Assembly: GCF_902459465.1 (NCBI RefSeq)
Contig: NW_022985712.1
Coordinates: forward strand, 119,359-183,358
Reading direction: 5' to 3'
Length of the DNA stretch: 64,000 bases
From: Asterias rubens
Lineage: Eukaryota; Echinodermata; Asteroidea; Forcipulatida; Asteriidae
The notes beneath the pieces are model-generated. The model had not been told where the DNA came from and ran no database searches. It saw only the letters and a list, made by a program, of their open reading frames with translations. Made by a program: the position numbers and the translations under genes. Positions 24,101 through 37,809 of this stretch are shown piece after piece (position 1 is the stretch's first letter; each line of letters starts with the position of its first letter).

Positions 24101-25252
24101 AGTGTCAAGTCTAAAATTACAAAAGTGGTATCTCTGAAGAAAAAAAAGAAAAGTCTACGGCACCCAGTATTCCAAGGAGGTCTCCCATCCAAGTACTGAC
24201 TGGGCCTGACGCTGCTTAACTTCGGTGATCAGACGAGAACCGGTGTTTTCAGCGTAGTATGGCTGTAGACATTAACTACACTTTATGCAGTGGCTTAAGT
24301 GTCAAGTCTAGATTTACAAAAGTTGTTTCTCTGAAGAAAAAAATCGGAAAGTCTACGGCACCCAGTATTCCCAGGAGGTCTCCCATCCAAGTACTGACTG
24401 GGCCTGACACTGCTTAACTTCAGTGATCAGACGAGAACTGGTGTTTTCAGCATAGTATGGCTGTAGACACTAACTAAACTTAATGCAGTGACTTAAGTGT
24501 CAAATCTAGGTTTACAAAAGTTGAGTCTTTCAGGGAAAAAAAGGAAAGTCTATGGCACCCAGTATTCCCAGGAGGGCTCCCATCCAAGTATTGACTGGGC
24601 CTGACACTGCTTAAATTCTGTGATCAGACGAGAACCGGTGTTCTCAGCGTAGTATGGCTGTAGACACTTACTACACTTTATGCAGTGGCTTAAGTGTCAA
24701 GTCTAGGTTTACAAAAGTTGTTTCTCTGAAGAAAAAAAATAGGAAAGTCTACAGCACCCAGTATTCCCAGGAGGACTCCAATCCAAGTACTGACTGGGCC
24801 TGACGCTGATTAACTTCCGTGATCAGACGAGAACCGATGTTTTCAGCGTAGTCTGGCTGTAGACACTAACTAAACTTAAAGCAGTGGTTTAAGTGTCAAG
24901 TCTAAAATTACAAAAGTGGTATCTCTGAAGAAAAAAAGAAAAGTCTACGGCACCCAGTATTCCAAGGAGGTCTCCCATCCAAGTACTGACTGGGCCTGAC
25001 GCTGCTTAACTTCGGTGATCAGACGAGAACGGGTGTTTTCAGCGTAGTATGGCTGTAGACACTAACTACACTTTATGCAGTGGATTAAGTGTCAAGTCTA
25101 GGTTTACAAAAGTTGTTTGTCTGAAGAAAAAAAATAGGAAAGTCTACGGCACCCAGTATTCCCAGGAGGACTCCAATCCAAGTACTGACTGGGCCTGACG
25201 CTGATTAACTTCCGTGATCAGACGAGAACCTGTGTTTTCAGCGTAGTCTGGC
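18182..25252 (-). rRNA. 5S rRNA units, mixed classes, central-left array
   Basis: This part alternates units with the actacactttatgcagtggctt spacer (type I) and the actaaacttaatgcagtggttt / aaaattacaaaagtgg spacer (type II). It includes class-2 variants with altered promoter boxes at about 19190, 19984, 21610, 23583, 24772 and 25166. Two 5S copies near 20566 and 20889 have lost the middle of the gene, joining cagtattcc to ggtgttttc. Confidence 0.85.
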
Positions 25253-28200
25253 TGTAGATATCAAGAAGTTATCAAGCCTGACGCTGCTTAACTTCAGTGA
25301 TAAGACGAGAACCGGTGTTTTGAGCGTAGTATGGCTGTAGACACTAACTACACTTTATGCAGTGGCTTAAGTGTCAAGTCTAGGTTTACAAAAGTTGTTT
25401 CTCTGAAGAAAAAAAACAGGAAAGTCTACGGCACCCAGTATTCGCCGGGAGGTCTCCCATCCAAGTACTGACTGGGCCTGACACTGCTTAACTTCAGTGA
25501 TCAGACGAGAACCGGTGTTTTCAGCATAGTATGGCTGTAGACACTAACTAAACTTAATGCAGTGACTTAAGTGTCAAATCTAGGTTTACAAAAGTTGAGT
25601 CTTTCAGGGGAAAAAAGGAAAGTCTATGGCACCCAGTATTCCCAGGAGGGCTCCCATCCAAGTATTGACTGGGCCTGACACTGCTTAAATTCTGTGATCA
25701 GACGAGAACCGGTGTTCTCAGCGTAGTATGGCTGTAGACACTTACTACACTTTATGCAGTGGCTTAAGTGTCAAGTCTAGGTTTACAAAAGTTGTTTCTC
25801 TGAAGAAAAAAAATAGGAAAGTGTACAGCACCCAGTATTCCCAGGAGGACTCCAATCCAAGTACTGACTGGGCCTGACGCTGATTAACTTCCGTGATCAG
25901 ACGAGAACCGATGTTTTCAGCGTAGTCTGGCTGTAGACACTAACTAAACTTAAAGCAGTGGCTTAAGTGTCAAGTCTAGGTTTACAAAAGTTGTTTGTCT
26001 AAAGAAAAAAAAAAAAAAAGTCTACGGCACCCAGTATTCCCAGGAGGTCTCCCATCCAAGTACTGACTGGGCCTGACGCTGCTTAACTTCGGTGATCAGA
26101 CGAGAACCTGTGTTTTCAGCGTAGTCTGGCTGTAGATATCAAGAAGTTATCAAGCCTGACGCTGCTTAACTTCAGTGATAAGACGAGAACCGGTGTTTTG
26201 AGCGTAGTATGGCTGTAGACACTAACTACACTTTATGCAGTGGCTTAAGTGTCAAGTCTAGGTTTACAAAAGTTGTTTCTTTGAAGAAAAAAAACAGGAA
26301 AGTCTACGGCACCCAGTATTCCCAGGAGGTCTCCCATGCAAGTACTGACTGGGCCTGACACTGCTTAACTTCGGTGATCAGACGAGAACCGGTGTTTTCA
26401 GCGTAGTATGGCTGTAGACACTAGCTACACTTTATGCAAGGGCTTAAGTGTCAAGTCTAGATTTACAAAAGTTGTTTCTCTGAAGAAAAAAAATAGGAAA
26501 GTCTACGGCACCCAGTATTCCCAGGAGGTCTCCCATCCAAGTACTGACTGGGCCTGACACTGCTTAACTTCAGTGATCAGACGAGAACCGGTGTTTTCAG
26601 CATAGTATGGCTGTAGACACTAACTAAACTTAATGCAGTGACTTAAGTGTCAAATCTAGGTTTACAAAAGTTGAGTCTTTCAGGGGAAAAAAGGAAAGTC
26701 TATGGCACCCAGTATTCCCAGGAGGGCTCCCATCCAAGTATTGACTGGGCCTGACACTGCTTAAATTCTGTGATCAGACGAGAACCGGTGTTCTCAGCGT
26801 AGTATGGCTGTAGACACTTACTACACTTTATGCAGTGGCTTAAGTGTCAAGTCTAGGTTTACAAAAGTTGTTTCTCTGAAGAAAAAAAAAAGGAAAGTCT
26901 ACGGCACCCAGTATTCCCAGGAGGTCTCCCATCCAAGTACTGACTGGGCCTGACGCTGCTTATCTTCAGTGATCAGACGAGAACCGGTGTTTTCAGCGTA
27001 GTATGGCTGTAGACACTAACTAAACTTAATGCAGTGGTTTAAGTGTCAAGTCTAAAATTACAAAAGTGGTATCTCTGAAGAAGAAAAAAAAAAGTCTACG
27101 GCACCCAATATTCCAAGGAGGTCTCCCATCCAAGTACTGACTTGGCCTGACGCTGCTTAACTTCGGTGATCAGACGAGAACCGGTGTTTTCAGCGTAGTA
27201 TGGCTGTAGACACTAACTACCCTTTATGCAGTGGCTTAAGTGTCAAGTCTAGGTTTACAAAATTTGTTTCTCTGAAGAAAAAAAATAGGAAAGTCTACGG
27301 CACCCAGTATTCCCAGGAGGTCTCCCATCCAAGTACTGACTGGGCCTGACGCTGCTTAACTTCGGTGATCAGTCGAGTACCGGTGTTTTCAGCGTAGTAT
27401 GGTTGTAGACACTAACTAAACTTAATGCAGTGGTTTAAGTGTCAAGTCTAAAATTACAAAAGTGGTATCTCTGAAGAAAAAAAAGAAAAGTCTACGGCAC
27501 CCAGTATTCCAAGGAGGTCTCCCATCCAAGTACTGACTGGGCCTGGACCTGCTTAACTTCGGTGATCAGACGAGAACCGGTGTTTTCAGCGTAGTATGGC
27601 TGTAGACACTAAGCTACACTTTATGCAGGGCTTAAGTGTCAAGTCTAGATTTACAAAAGTTGTTTCTCTGAAGAAAAAAAATAGGAAAGTCTACGGCACC
27701 CAGTATTCCCAGGAGGTCTCCCATCCAAGTACTGACTGGGCCTGACACTGCTTAACTTCAGTGATCAGACGAGAACTGGTGTTTTCAGCATAGTATGGCT
27801 GTAGACATTAACTACACTTTATGCAGTGGCTTAAGTGTCAAGTCTAGATTTACAAAAGTCTATGGCACCCAGTATTCCCAGGAGGGCTCCCATCCAAGTA
27901 TTGACTGGGCCTGACACTGCTTAAATTCTGTGATCAGACGAGAACCGGTGTTCTCAGCGTAGTATGGCTGTAGACACTTACTACACTTTATGCAGTGGCT
28001 TAAGTGTCAAGTCTAGGTTTACAAAAGTTGTTTCTCTGAAGAAAAAAAATAGGAAAGTCTACAGCACCCAGTATTCCCAGGAGGACTCCAATCCAAGTAC
28101 TGACTGGGCCTGACGCTGATTAACTTCCGTGATCAGACGAGAACCGATGTTTTCAGCGTAGTCTGGCTGTAGACACTAACTAAACTTAAAGCAGTGGTTT

Positions 28201-31200
28201 AAGTGTCAAGTCTAAAATTACAAAAGTGGTATCTCTGAAGAAAAAAAGAAAAGTCTACGGCACCCAATATTCCAAGGAGGTCTCCCATCCAAGTACTGAC
28301 TTGGCCTGACGCTGCTTAACTTCGGTGATCAGACGAGAACCGGTGTTTTCAGCGTAGTATGGCTGTAGACACTAACTACCCTTTATGCAGTGGCTTAAGT
28401 GTCAAGTCTAGGTTTACAAAATTTGTTTCTCTGAAGAAAAAAAATAGGAAAGTCTACGGCACCCAGTATTCCCAGGAGGTCTCCCATCCAAGTACTGACT
28501 GGGCCTGACTGCTGCTTAACTTCGGTGATCAGTCGAGTACCGGTGTTTTCAGCGTAGTATGGTTGTAGACACTAACTAAACTTAATGCAGTGGTTTAAGT
28601 GTCAAGTCTAAAATTACAAAAGTGGTATCTCTGAAGAAAAAAAAGAAAAGTCTACGGCACCCAGTATTCCAAGGAGGTCTCCCATCCAAGTACTGACTGG
28701 GCCTGACGCTGCTTAACTTCGGTGATCAGACGAGAACCGGTGTTTTCAGCGTAGTATGGCTGTAGACATTAACTACACTTTATGCAGTGGCTTAAGTGTC
28801 AAGTCTAGATTTACAAAAGTTGTTTCTCTGAAGAAAAAAATCGGAAAGTCTACGGCACCCAGTATTCCCAGGAGGTCTCCCATCCAAGTACTGACTGGGC
28901 CTGACACTGCTTAACTTCAGTGATCAGACGAGAACTGGTGTTTTCAGCATAGTATGGCTGTAGACACTAACTAAACTTAATGCAGTGACTTAAGTGTCAA
29001 ATCTAGGTTTACAAAAGTTGAGTCTTTCAGGGAAAAAAAGGAAAGTCTATGGCACCCAGTATTCCCAGGAGGGCTCCCATCCAAGTATTGACTGGGCCTG
29101 ACACTGCTTAAATTCTGTGATCAGACGAGAACCGGTGTTCTCAGCGTAGTATGGCTGTAGACACTTACTACACTTTATGCAGTGGCTTAAGTGTCAAGTC
29201 TAGGTTTACAAAAGTTGTTTCTCTGAAGAAAAAAAATAGGAAAGTCTACAGCACCCAGTATTCCCAGGAGGACTCCAATCCAAGTACTGACTGGGCCTGA
29301 CGCTGATTAACTTCCGTGATCAGACGAGAACCGATGTTTTCAGCGTAGTCTGGCTGTAGACACTAACTAAACTTAAAGCAGTGGTTTAAGTGTCAAGTCT
29401 AAAATTACAAAAGTGGTATCTCTGAAGAAAAAAAGAAAAGTCTACGGCACCCAGTATTCCAAGGAGGTCTCCCATCCAAGTACTGACTTGGCCTGACGCT
29501 GCTTAACTTCGGTGATCAGACGAGAACCGGTGTTTTCAGCGTAGTATGGCTGTAGACACTAACTACCCTTTATGCAGTGGCTTAAGTGTCAAGTCTAGGT
29601 TTACAAAATTTGTTTCTCTGAAGAAAAAAAATAGGAAAGTCTACGGCACCCAGTATTCCCAGGAGGTCTCCCATCCAAGTACTGACTGGGCCTGACGCTG
29701 CTTAACTTCGGTGATCAGTCGAGTACCGGTGTTTTCAGCGTAGTATGGTTGTAGACACTAACTAAACTTAATGCAGTGGTTTAAGTGTCAAGTCTAAAAT
29801 TACAAAAGTGGTATCTCTGAAGAAAAAAAAGAAAAGTCTACGGCACCCAGTATTCCAAGGAGGTCTCCCATCCAAGTACTGACTGGGCCTGACGCTGCTT
29901 AACTTCGGTGATCAGACGAGAACCGGTGTTTTCAGCGTAGTATGGCTGTAGACATTAACTACACTTTATGCAGTGGCTTAAGTGTCAAGTCTAGATTTAC
30001 AAAAGTTGTTTCTCTGAAGAAAAAAATCGGAAAGTCTACGGCACCCAGTATTCCCAGGAGGTCTCCCATCCAAGTACTGACTGGGCCTGACACTGCTTAA
30101 CTTCAGTGATCAGACGAGAACTGGTGTTTTCAGCATAGTATGGCTGTAGACACTAACTAAACTTAATGCAGTGACTTAAGTGTCAAATCTAGGTTTACAA
30201 AAGTTGAGTCTTTCAGGGAAAAAAAGGAAAGTCTATGGCACCCAGTATTCCCAGGAGGGCTCCCATCCAAGTATTGACTGGGCCTGACACTGCTTAAATT
30301 CTGTGATCAGACGAGAACCGGTGTTCTCAGCGTAGTATGGCTGTAGACACTTACTACACTTTATGCAGTGGCTTAAGTGTCAAGTCTAGGTTTACAAAAG
30401 TTGTTTCTCTGAAGAAAAAAAATAGGAAAGTCTACAGCACCCAGTATTCCCAGGAGGACTCCAATCCAAGTACTGACTGGGCCTGACGCTGATTAACTTC
30501 CGTGATCAGACGAGAACCGATGTTTTCAGCGTAGTCTGGCTGTAGACACTAACTAAACTTAAAGCAGTGGTTTAAGTGTCAAGTCTAAAATTACAAAAGT
30601 GGTATCTCTGAAGAAAAAAAGAAAAGTCTACGGCACCCAGTATTCCAAGGAGGTCTCCCATCCAAGTACTGACTGGGCCTGACGCTGCTTAACTTCGGTG
30701 ATCAGACGAGAACGGGTGTTTTCAGCGTAGTATGGCTGTAGACACTAACTACACTTTATGCAGTGGATTAAGTGTCAAGTCTAGGTTTACAAAAGTTGTT
30801 TGTCTGAAGAAAAAAAATAGGAAAGTCTACGGCACCCAGTATTCCCAGGAGGACTCCAATCCAAGTACTGACTGGGCCTGACGCTGATTAACTTCCGTGA
30901 TCAGACGAGAACCTGTGTTTTCAGCGTAGTCTGGCTGTAGATATCAAGAAGTTATCAAGCCTGACGCTGCTTAACTTCAGTGATAAGACGAGAACCGGTG
31001 TTTTGAGCGTAGTATGGCTGTAGACACTAACTACACTTTATGCAGTGGCTTAAGTGTCAAGTCTAGGTTTACAAAAGTTGTTTCTCTGAAGAAAAAAAAC
31101 AGGAAAGTCTACGGCACCCAGTATTCGCCGGGAGGTCTCCCATCCAAGTACTGACTGGGCCTGACACTGCTTAACTTCAGTGATCAGACGAGAACTGGTG

Positions 31201-34000
31201 TTTTCAGCATAGTATGGCTGTAGACACTAACTAAACTTAATGCAGTGACTTAAGTGTCAAATCTAGGTTTACAAAAGTTGAGTCTTTCAGGGGAAAAAAG
31301 GAAAGTCTATGGCACCCAGTATTCCCAGGAGGGCTCCCATCCAAGTATTGACTGGGCCTGACACTGCTTAAATTCTGTGATCAGACGAGAACCGGTGTTC
31401 TCAGCGTAGTATGGCTGTAGACACTTACTACACTTTATGCAGTGGCTTAAGTGTCAAGTCTAGGTTTACAAAAGTTGTTTCTCTGAAGAAAAAAAATAGG
31501 AAAGTGTACAGCACCCAGTATTCCCAGGAGGACTCCAATCCAAGTACTGACTGGGCCTGACGCTGATTAACTTCCGTGATCAGACGAGAACCGATGTTTT
31601 CAGCGTAGTCTGGCTGTAGACACTAACTAAACTTAAAGCAGTGGCTTAAGTGTCAAGTCTAGGTTTACAAAAGTTGTTTGTCTAAAGAAAAAAAAAAAAA
31701 AAGTCTACGGCACCCAGTATTCCCAGGAGGTCTCCCATCCAAGTACTGACTGGGCCTGACGCTGCTTAACTTCGGTGATCAGACGAGAACCTGTGTTTTC
31801 AGCGTAGTCTGGCTGTAGATATCAAGAAGTTATCAAGCCTGACGCTGCTTAACTTCAGTGATAAGACGAGAACCGGTGTTTTGAGCGTAGTATGGCTGTA
31901 GACACTAACTACACTTTATGCAGTGGCTTAAGTGTCAAGTCTAGGTTTACAAAAGTTGTTTCTCTGAAGAAAAAAAACAGGAAAGTCTACGGCACCCAGT
32001 ATTCCCAGGAGGTCTCCCATGCAAGTACTGACTGGGCCCGACTCTGCTTAACTTCGGTGATCAGACGAGAACCGGTGTTTTCAGCGTAGTATGGCTGTAG
32101 ACACTAGCTACACTTTATGCAGTGGCTTAAGTGTCAAGTCTAGATTTACAAAAATTGAGTCTTTGAAGAAAAAAATAGGAAAGTCTACGGCACCCAGTAT
32201 TCCCAGGAGGACTCCAATCCAAGTACTGACTGGGCCTGACACTGCTTAACTTCAGTGATCAGACGAGAACCGGTGTTTTCAGCGTAGTATGGCTGTAGAC
32301 ACTAACTAAACTTAATGCAGTGATTTAAGTGTCAAGTCTAAAATTACAAAAGTGGTATCTTTGAAGAAAAAAAGGAAAGTCTACTGGCACCCAGTATTCC
32401 CAGGAGGTCTCCCATCCAAGTACTGACTGGGCCTGACGCTGCTTAACTTCGGTGATCAGACGAGAACCGGTGTTTTCAGCGTAGTATGGCTGTAGACACT
32501 AACTACACTTTATGCAGTGGCTTAAGTGTCAAGTCTAGGTTTACAAAAGTTGTTTGTCTGAAGAAAAAAAAAAAGAAAGTCTACGGCACCCAGTATTCCC
32601 AGGAGGTCTCCCATCCAAGTACTGACTGGGCCTGACGCTGCTTATCTTCAGTGATCAGACGAGAACCGGTGTTTTCAGCGTAGTATGGCTGTAGACACTA
32701 ACTAAACTTTATGCAGTGGTTTAAGTGTCAAGTCTAAAATTACAAAAGTGGTATCTCTGAAGAAGAAAAAAAAAAGTCTACGGCACCCAATATTCCAAGG
32801 AGGTCTCCCATCCAAGTACTGACTTGGCCTGACGCTGCTTAACTTCGGTGATCAGACGAGAACCGGTGTTTTCAGCGTAGTATGGCTGTAGACACTAACT
32901 ACACTTTATGCAGTGGCTTAAGTGAGAAGTCTAGGTTTACAAAATTTGTTTCTCTGAAGAAAAAAAATAGGAAAGTCTACGGCACCCAGTATTCCCAGGA
33001 GGTCTCCCATCCAAGTACTGACTGGGCCTGACGCTGCTTAACTTCGGTGATCAGTCGAGTACCGGTGTTCTCAGCATAGTATGGCTGTAGACACTTACTA
33101 CACTTTATGCAGTGGCTTAAGTGTCAAGTCTAGGTTTACAAAAGTTGTTTCTCTGAAGAAAAAAAATAGGAAAGTCTACAGCACCCAGTATTCCCAGGAG
33201 GACTCCAATCCAAGTACTGACTGGGCCTGACGCTGATTAACTTCCGTGATCAGACGAGAACCGATGTTTTCAGCGTAGTCTGGCTGTAGACACTAACTAA
33301 ACTTAAAGCAGTGGTTTAAGTGTCAAGTCTAAAATTACAAAAGTGGTATCTCTGAAGAAAAAAAGAAAAGTCTACGGCACCCAGTATTCCAAGGAGGTCT
33401 CCCATCCAAGTACTGACTGGGCCTGACGCTGCTTAACTTCGGTGATCAGACGAGAACGGGTGTTTTCAGCGTAGTATGGCTGTAGACACTAACTACACTT
33501 TATGCAGTGGCTTAAGTGTCAAGTCTAGGTTTACAAAAGTTGTTTGTCTGAAGAAAAAAAATAGGAAAGTCTACGGCACCCAGTATTCCCAGGAGGACTC
33601 CAATCCAAGTACTGACTGGGCCTGACGCTGATTAACTTCCGTGATCAGACGAGAACCTGTGTTTTCAGCGTAGTCTGGCTGTAGATATCAAGAAGTTATC
33701 AAGCCTGACGCTGCTTAACTTCAGTGATAAGACGAGAACCGGTGTTTTGAGCGTAGTATGGCTGTAGACACTAACTACACTTTATGCAGTGGCTTAAGTG
33801 TCAAGTCTAGGTTTACAAAAGTTGTTTCTCTGAAGAAAAAAAACAGGAAAGTCTACGGCACCCAGTATTCCCAGGAGGTCTCCCATGCAAGTACTGACTG
33901 GGCCCGACTCTGCTTAACTTCGGTGATCAGACGAGAACCGGTGTTTTCAGCGTAGTATGGCTGTAGACACTAGCTACACTTTATGCAAGGGCTTAAGTGT
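25253..34000 (-). rRNA. 5S rRNA units with higher-order duplications
   Basis: Five composite units carry tatcaagaagttatcaag filler in place of a spacer and the 3' half of a 5S gene, at about 25261, 26139, 30944, 31822 and 33688. Their spacing and other rare variants show that multi-unit blocks were copied within the array. Confidence 0.85.
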
Positions 34001-37000
34001 CAAGTCTAGATTTACAAAAGTTGTTTCTCTGAAGAAAAAAAATAGGAAAGTCTACGGCACCCAGTATTCCCAGGAGGTCTCCCATCCAAGTACTGACTGG
34101 GCCTGACACTGCTTAACTTCAGTGATCAGACGAGAACCGGTGTTTTCAGCATAGTATGGCTGTAGACACTAACTAAACTTAATGCAGTGACTTAAGTGTC
34201 AAATCTAGGTTTACAAAAGTTGAGTCTTTCAGGGGAAAAAAGGAAAGTCTATGGCACCCAGTATTCCCAGGAGGGCTCCCATCCAAGTATTGACTGGGCC
34301 TGACACTGCTTAAATTCTGTGATCAGACGAGAACCGGTGTTCTCAGCGTAGTATGGCTGTAGACACTTACTACACTTTATGCAGTGGCTTAAGTGTCAAG
34401 TCTAGGTTTACAAAAGTTGTTTCTCTGAAGAAAAAAAAAAGGAAAGTGTACAGCACCCAGTATTCCCAGGAGGACTCCAATCCAAGTACTGACTGGGCCT
34501 GACGCTGATTAACTTCGGTGATCAGACGAGAACGGGTGTTTTCAGCGTAGTATGGCTGTAGACACTAACTACACTTTATGCAGTGGCTTAAGTGTCAAGT
34601 CTAGGTTTACAAAAGTTGTTTGTCTGAAGAAAAAAAAAAAAAGTCTACGGCACCCAGTATTCCCAGGAGGTCTCCCATCCAAGTACTGACTGGGCCTGAC
34701 GCTGCTTAACTTCGGTGATCAGACGAGAACGGGTGTTTTCAGCGTAGTATGGCTGTAGACACTAACTACACTTTATGCAGTGGCTTAAGTGTCAAGTCTA
34801 GGTTTACAAAAGTTGTTTGTCTGAAGAAAAAAAAAAAAAAAGTCTACGGCACCCAGTATTCCCAGGAGGTCTCCCATCCAAGTACTGACTGGGCCTGACG
34901 CTGCTTATCTTCAGTGATCAGACGAGAACCGGTGTTTTCAGCGTAGTATGGCTGTAGACACTAACTAAACTTAATGCAGTGGTTTAAGTGTCAAGTCTAA
35001 AATTACAAAAGTGGTATCTCTAAAGAAGAAAAAAAAAAGTCTACGGCACCCAATATTCCAAGGAGGTCTCCCATCCAAGTACTGACTTGGCCTGACGCTG
35101 CTTAACTTCGGTGATCAGACGAGAACGGGTGTTTTCAGCGTAGTATGGCTGTAGACATTAACTACACTTTATGCAGTGGCTTAAGTGTCAAGTCTAGATT
35201 TACAAAAGTTGTTTCTCTGAAGAAAAAAATCGGAAAGTCTACGGCACCCAGTATTCCCAGGAGGTCTCCCATCCAAGTACTGACTGGGCCTGACACTGCT
35301 TAACTTCAGTGATCAGACGAAAACTGGTGTTTTCAGCATAGTATGGCTGTAGACACTAACTAAACTTAATGCAGTGACTTAAGTGTCAAATCTAGGTTTA
35401 CAAAAGTTGAGTCTTTCAGGGAAAAAAAGGAAAGTCTATGGCACCCAGTATTCCCAGGAGGGCTCCCATCCAAGTATTGACTGGGCCTGACACTGCTTAA
35501 ATTCTGTGATCAGACGAGAACCGGTGTTCTCAGCGTAGTATGGCTGTAGACACTTACTACACTTTATGCAGTGGCTTAAGTGTCAAGTCTAGGTTTACAA
35601 AAGTTGTTTGTCTGAAGAAAAAAAATAGGAAAGTCTACGGCACCCAGTTTTCCCAGGAGGACTCCAATCCAAGTACTGACTGGGCCTGACACTGATTAAC
35701 TTCGGTGATCAGACGAGAACCGATGTTTTCAGCGTAGTCTGGCTGTAGACACTAACTAAACTTAAAGCAGTGGTTTAAGTGTCAAGTCTAAAATTACAAA
35801 AGTGGTATCTCTGAAGAAAAAAAAGAAAAGTCTACGGCACCCAGTATTCCGAGGAGGTCTCCCATCCAAGTACTGACTGGGCCTGACGCTGCTTAACTTC
35901 GGTGATCAGACGAGAACGGGTGTTTTCAGCGTAGTATGGCTGTAGACACTAACTACACTTTATGCAGTGGCTTAAGTGTCAAGTCTAGGTTTACAAAAGT
36001 TGTTTGTCTGAAGAAAAAAAAAAAAAAAGTCTACGGCACCCAGTATTCCCAGGAGGTCTCCCATCCAAGTACTGACTGGGCCTGACGCTGCTTATCTTCA
36101 GTGATCAGACGAGAACCGGTGTTTTCAGCGTAGTATGGCTGTAGACACTAACTAAACTTTATGCAGTGGTTTAAGTGTCAAGTCTAAAATTACAAAAGTG
36201 GTATCTCTGAAGAAGAAAAAAAAAAGTCTACGGCACCCAATATTCCAAGGAGGTCTCCCATCCAAGTACTGACTTGGCCTGACGCTGCTTAACTTCGGTG
36301 ATCAGACGAGAACCGGTGTTTTCAGCGTAGTATGGCTGTAGACACTAACTACACTTTATGCAGTGGCTTAAGTGAGAAGTCTAGGTTTACAAAATTTGTT
36401 TCTCTGAAGAAAAAAAATAGGAAAGTCTACGGCACCCAGTATTCCCAGGAGGTCTCCCATCCAAGTACTGACTGGGCCTGACGCTGCTTAACTTCGGTGA
36501 TCAGTCGAGTACCGGTGTTTTCAGCGTAGTATGGTTGTAGACACTAACTAAACTTAATGCAGTGGTTTAAGTGTCAAGTCTAAAATTACAAAAGTGGTAT
36601 CTCTGAAGAAAAAAAAGAAAAGTCTACGGCACCCAGTATTCCAAGGAGGTCTCCCATCCAAGTACTGACTGGGCCTGACGCTGCTTAACTTCGGTGATCA
36701 GACGAGAACCGGTGTTTTCAGCGTAGTATGGCTGTAGACATTAACTACACTTTATGCAGTGGCTTAAGTGTCAAGTCTAGATTTACAAAAGTTGTTTCTC
36801 TGAAGAAAAAAATCGGAAAGTCTACGGCACCCAGTATTCCCAGGAGGTCTCCCATCCAAGTACTGACTGGGCCTGACACTGCTTAACTTCAGTGATCAGA
36901 CGAAAACTGGTGTTTTCAGCATAGTATGGCTGTAGACACTAACTAAACTTAATGCAGTGACTTAAGTGTCAAATCTAGGTTTACAAAAGTTGAGTCTTTC

Positions 37001-37610
37001 AGGGAAAAAAAGGAAAGTCTATGGCACCCAGTATTCCCAGGAGGGCTCCCATCCAAGTATTGACTGGGCCTGACACTGCTTAAATTCTGTGATCAGACGA
37101 GAACCGGTGTTCTCAGCGTAGTATGGCTGTAGACACTTACTACACTTTATGCAGTGGCTTAAGTGTCAAGTCTAGGTTTACAAAAGTTGTTTGTCTGAAG
37201 AAAAAAAATAGGAAAGTCTACGGCACCCAGTTTTCCCAGGAGGACTCCAATCCAAGTACTGACTGGGCCTGACGCTGCTTAAATTCTGTGATCAGACGAA
37301 AACCAGTGTTTTCAGCGTAGTATGGCTGTAGACCCTAACTAAACTTAATGCAGTGGTTTAAGTGTCAAGTCTAAAAGTACAAAAGTGGTATCTCTGAAGA
37401 AAAAAAAGAAAAGTCTACGGCACCCAGTATTCCAAGGAGGTCTCCCATCCAAGTACTGACTGGGCCTGACGCTGCTAAACTTCGGTGATCAGACGAGAAC
37501 CGGTGTTTTCAGTGTAGTATGGTTGTAGACACTAACTACACTTTATGCAGTGGCTTAAGTGTCAAGTCTAGGTTTACAAAAGTTGTTTCTCTGAAGAAAA
37601 AAATAGGAAA

Positions 37611-37728
37611 GTCTACGGCACCCAGTATTCCCAGGAGGTCTCCCATCCAAGTACTGACTGGGCCTGACGCTGCTTAACTTCGATGATCAGACGAGAACCG
37701 GTGTTTTCAGCGTAGTATGGCTGTAGAC
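37611..37728 (-). rRNA. Last complete 5S copy
   Basis: 118 nt with intact helix I ends. One change (CATCGAAG for CACCGAAG) lies just upstream of the A box. It precedes the truncated terminal copy. Confidence 0.9.
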
Positions 37729-37809
37729 ATTAACTACACTTTATGCAGTGGCTTAAGTGTCAAGTCTAGATTTACAAAAGTTGTTTCTCTGAAGAAAAAA
37801 AATAGGAAA

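Noticed and set aside
20458-33955. Small open frames inside the 5S array, including two identical 65-codon ones
   Set aside because: They are translations of 5S genes and spacers on the non-coding strand. Identity reflects unit duplication, not protein selection.
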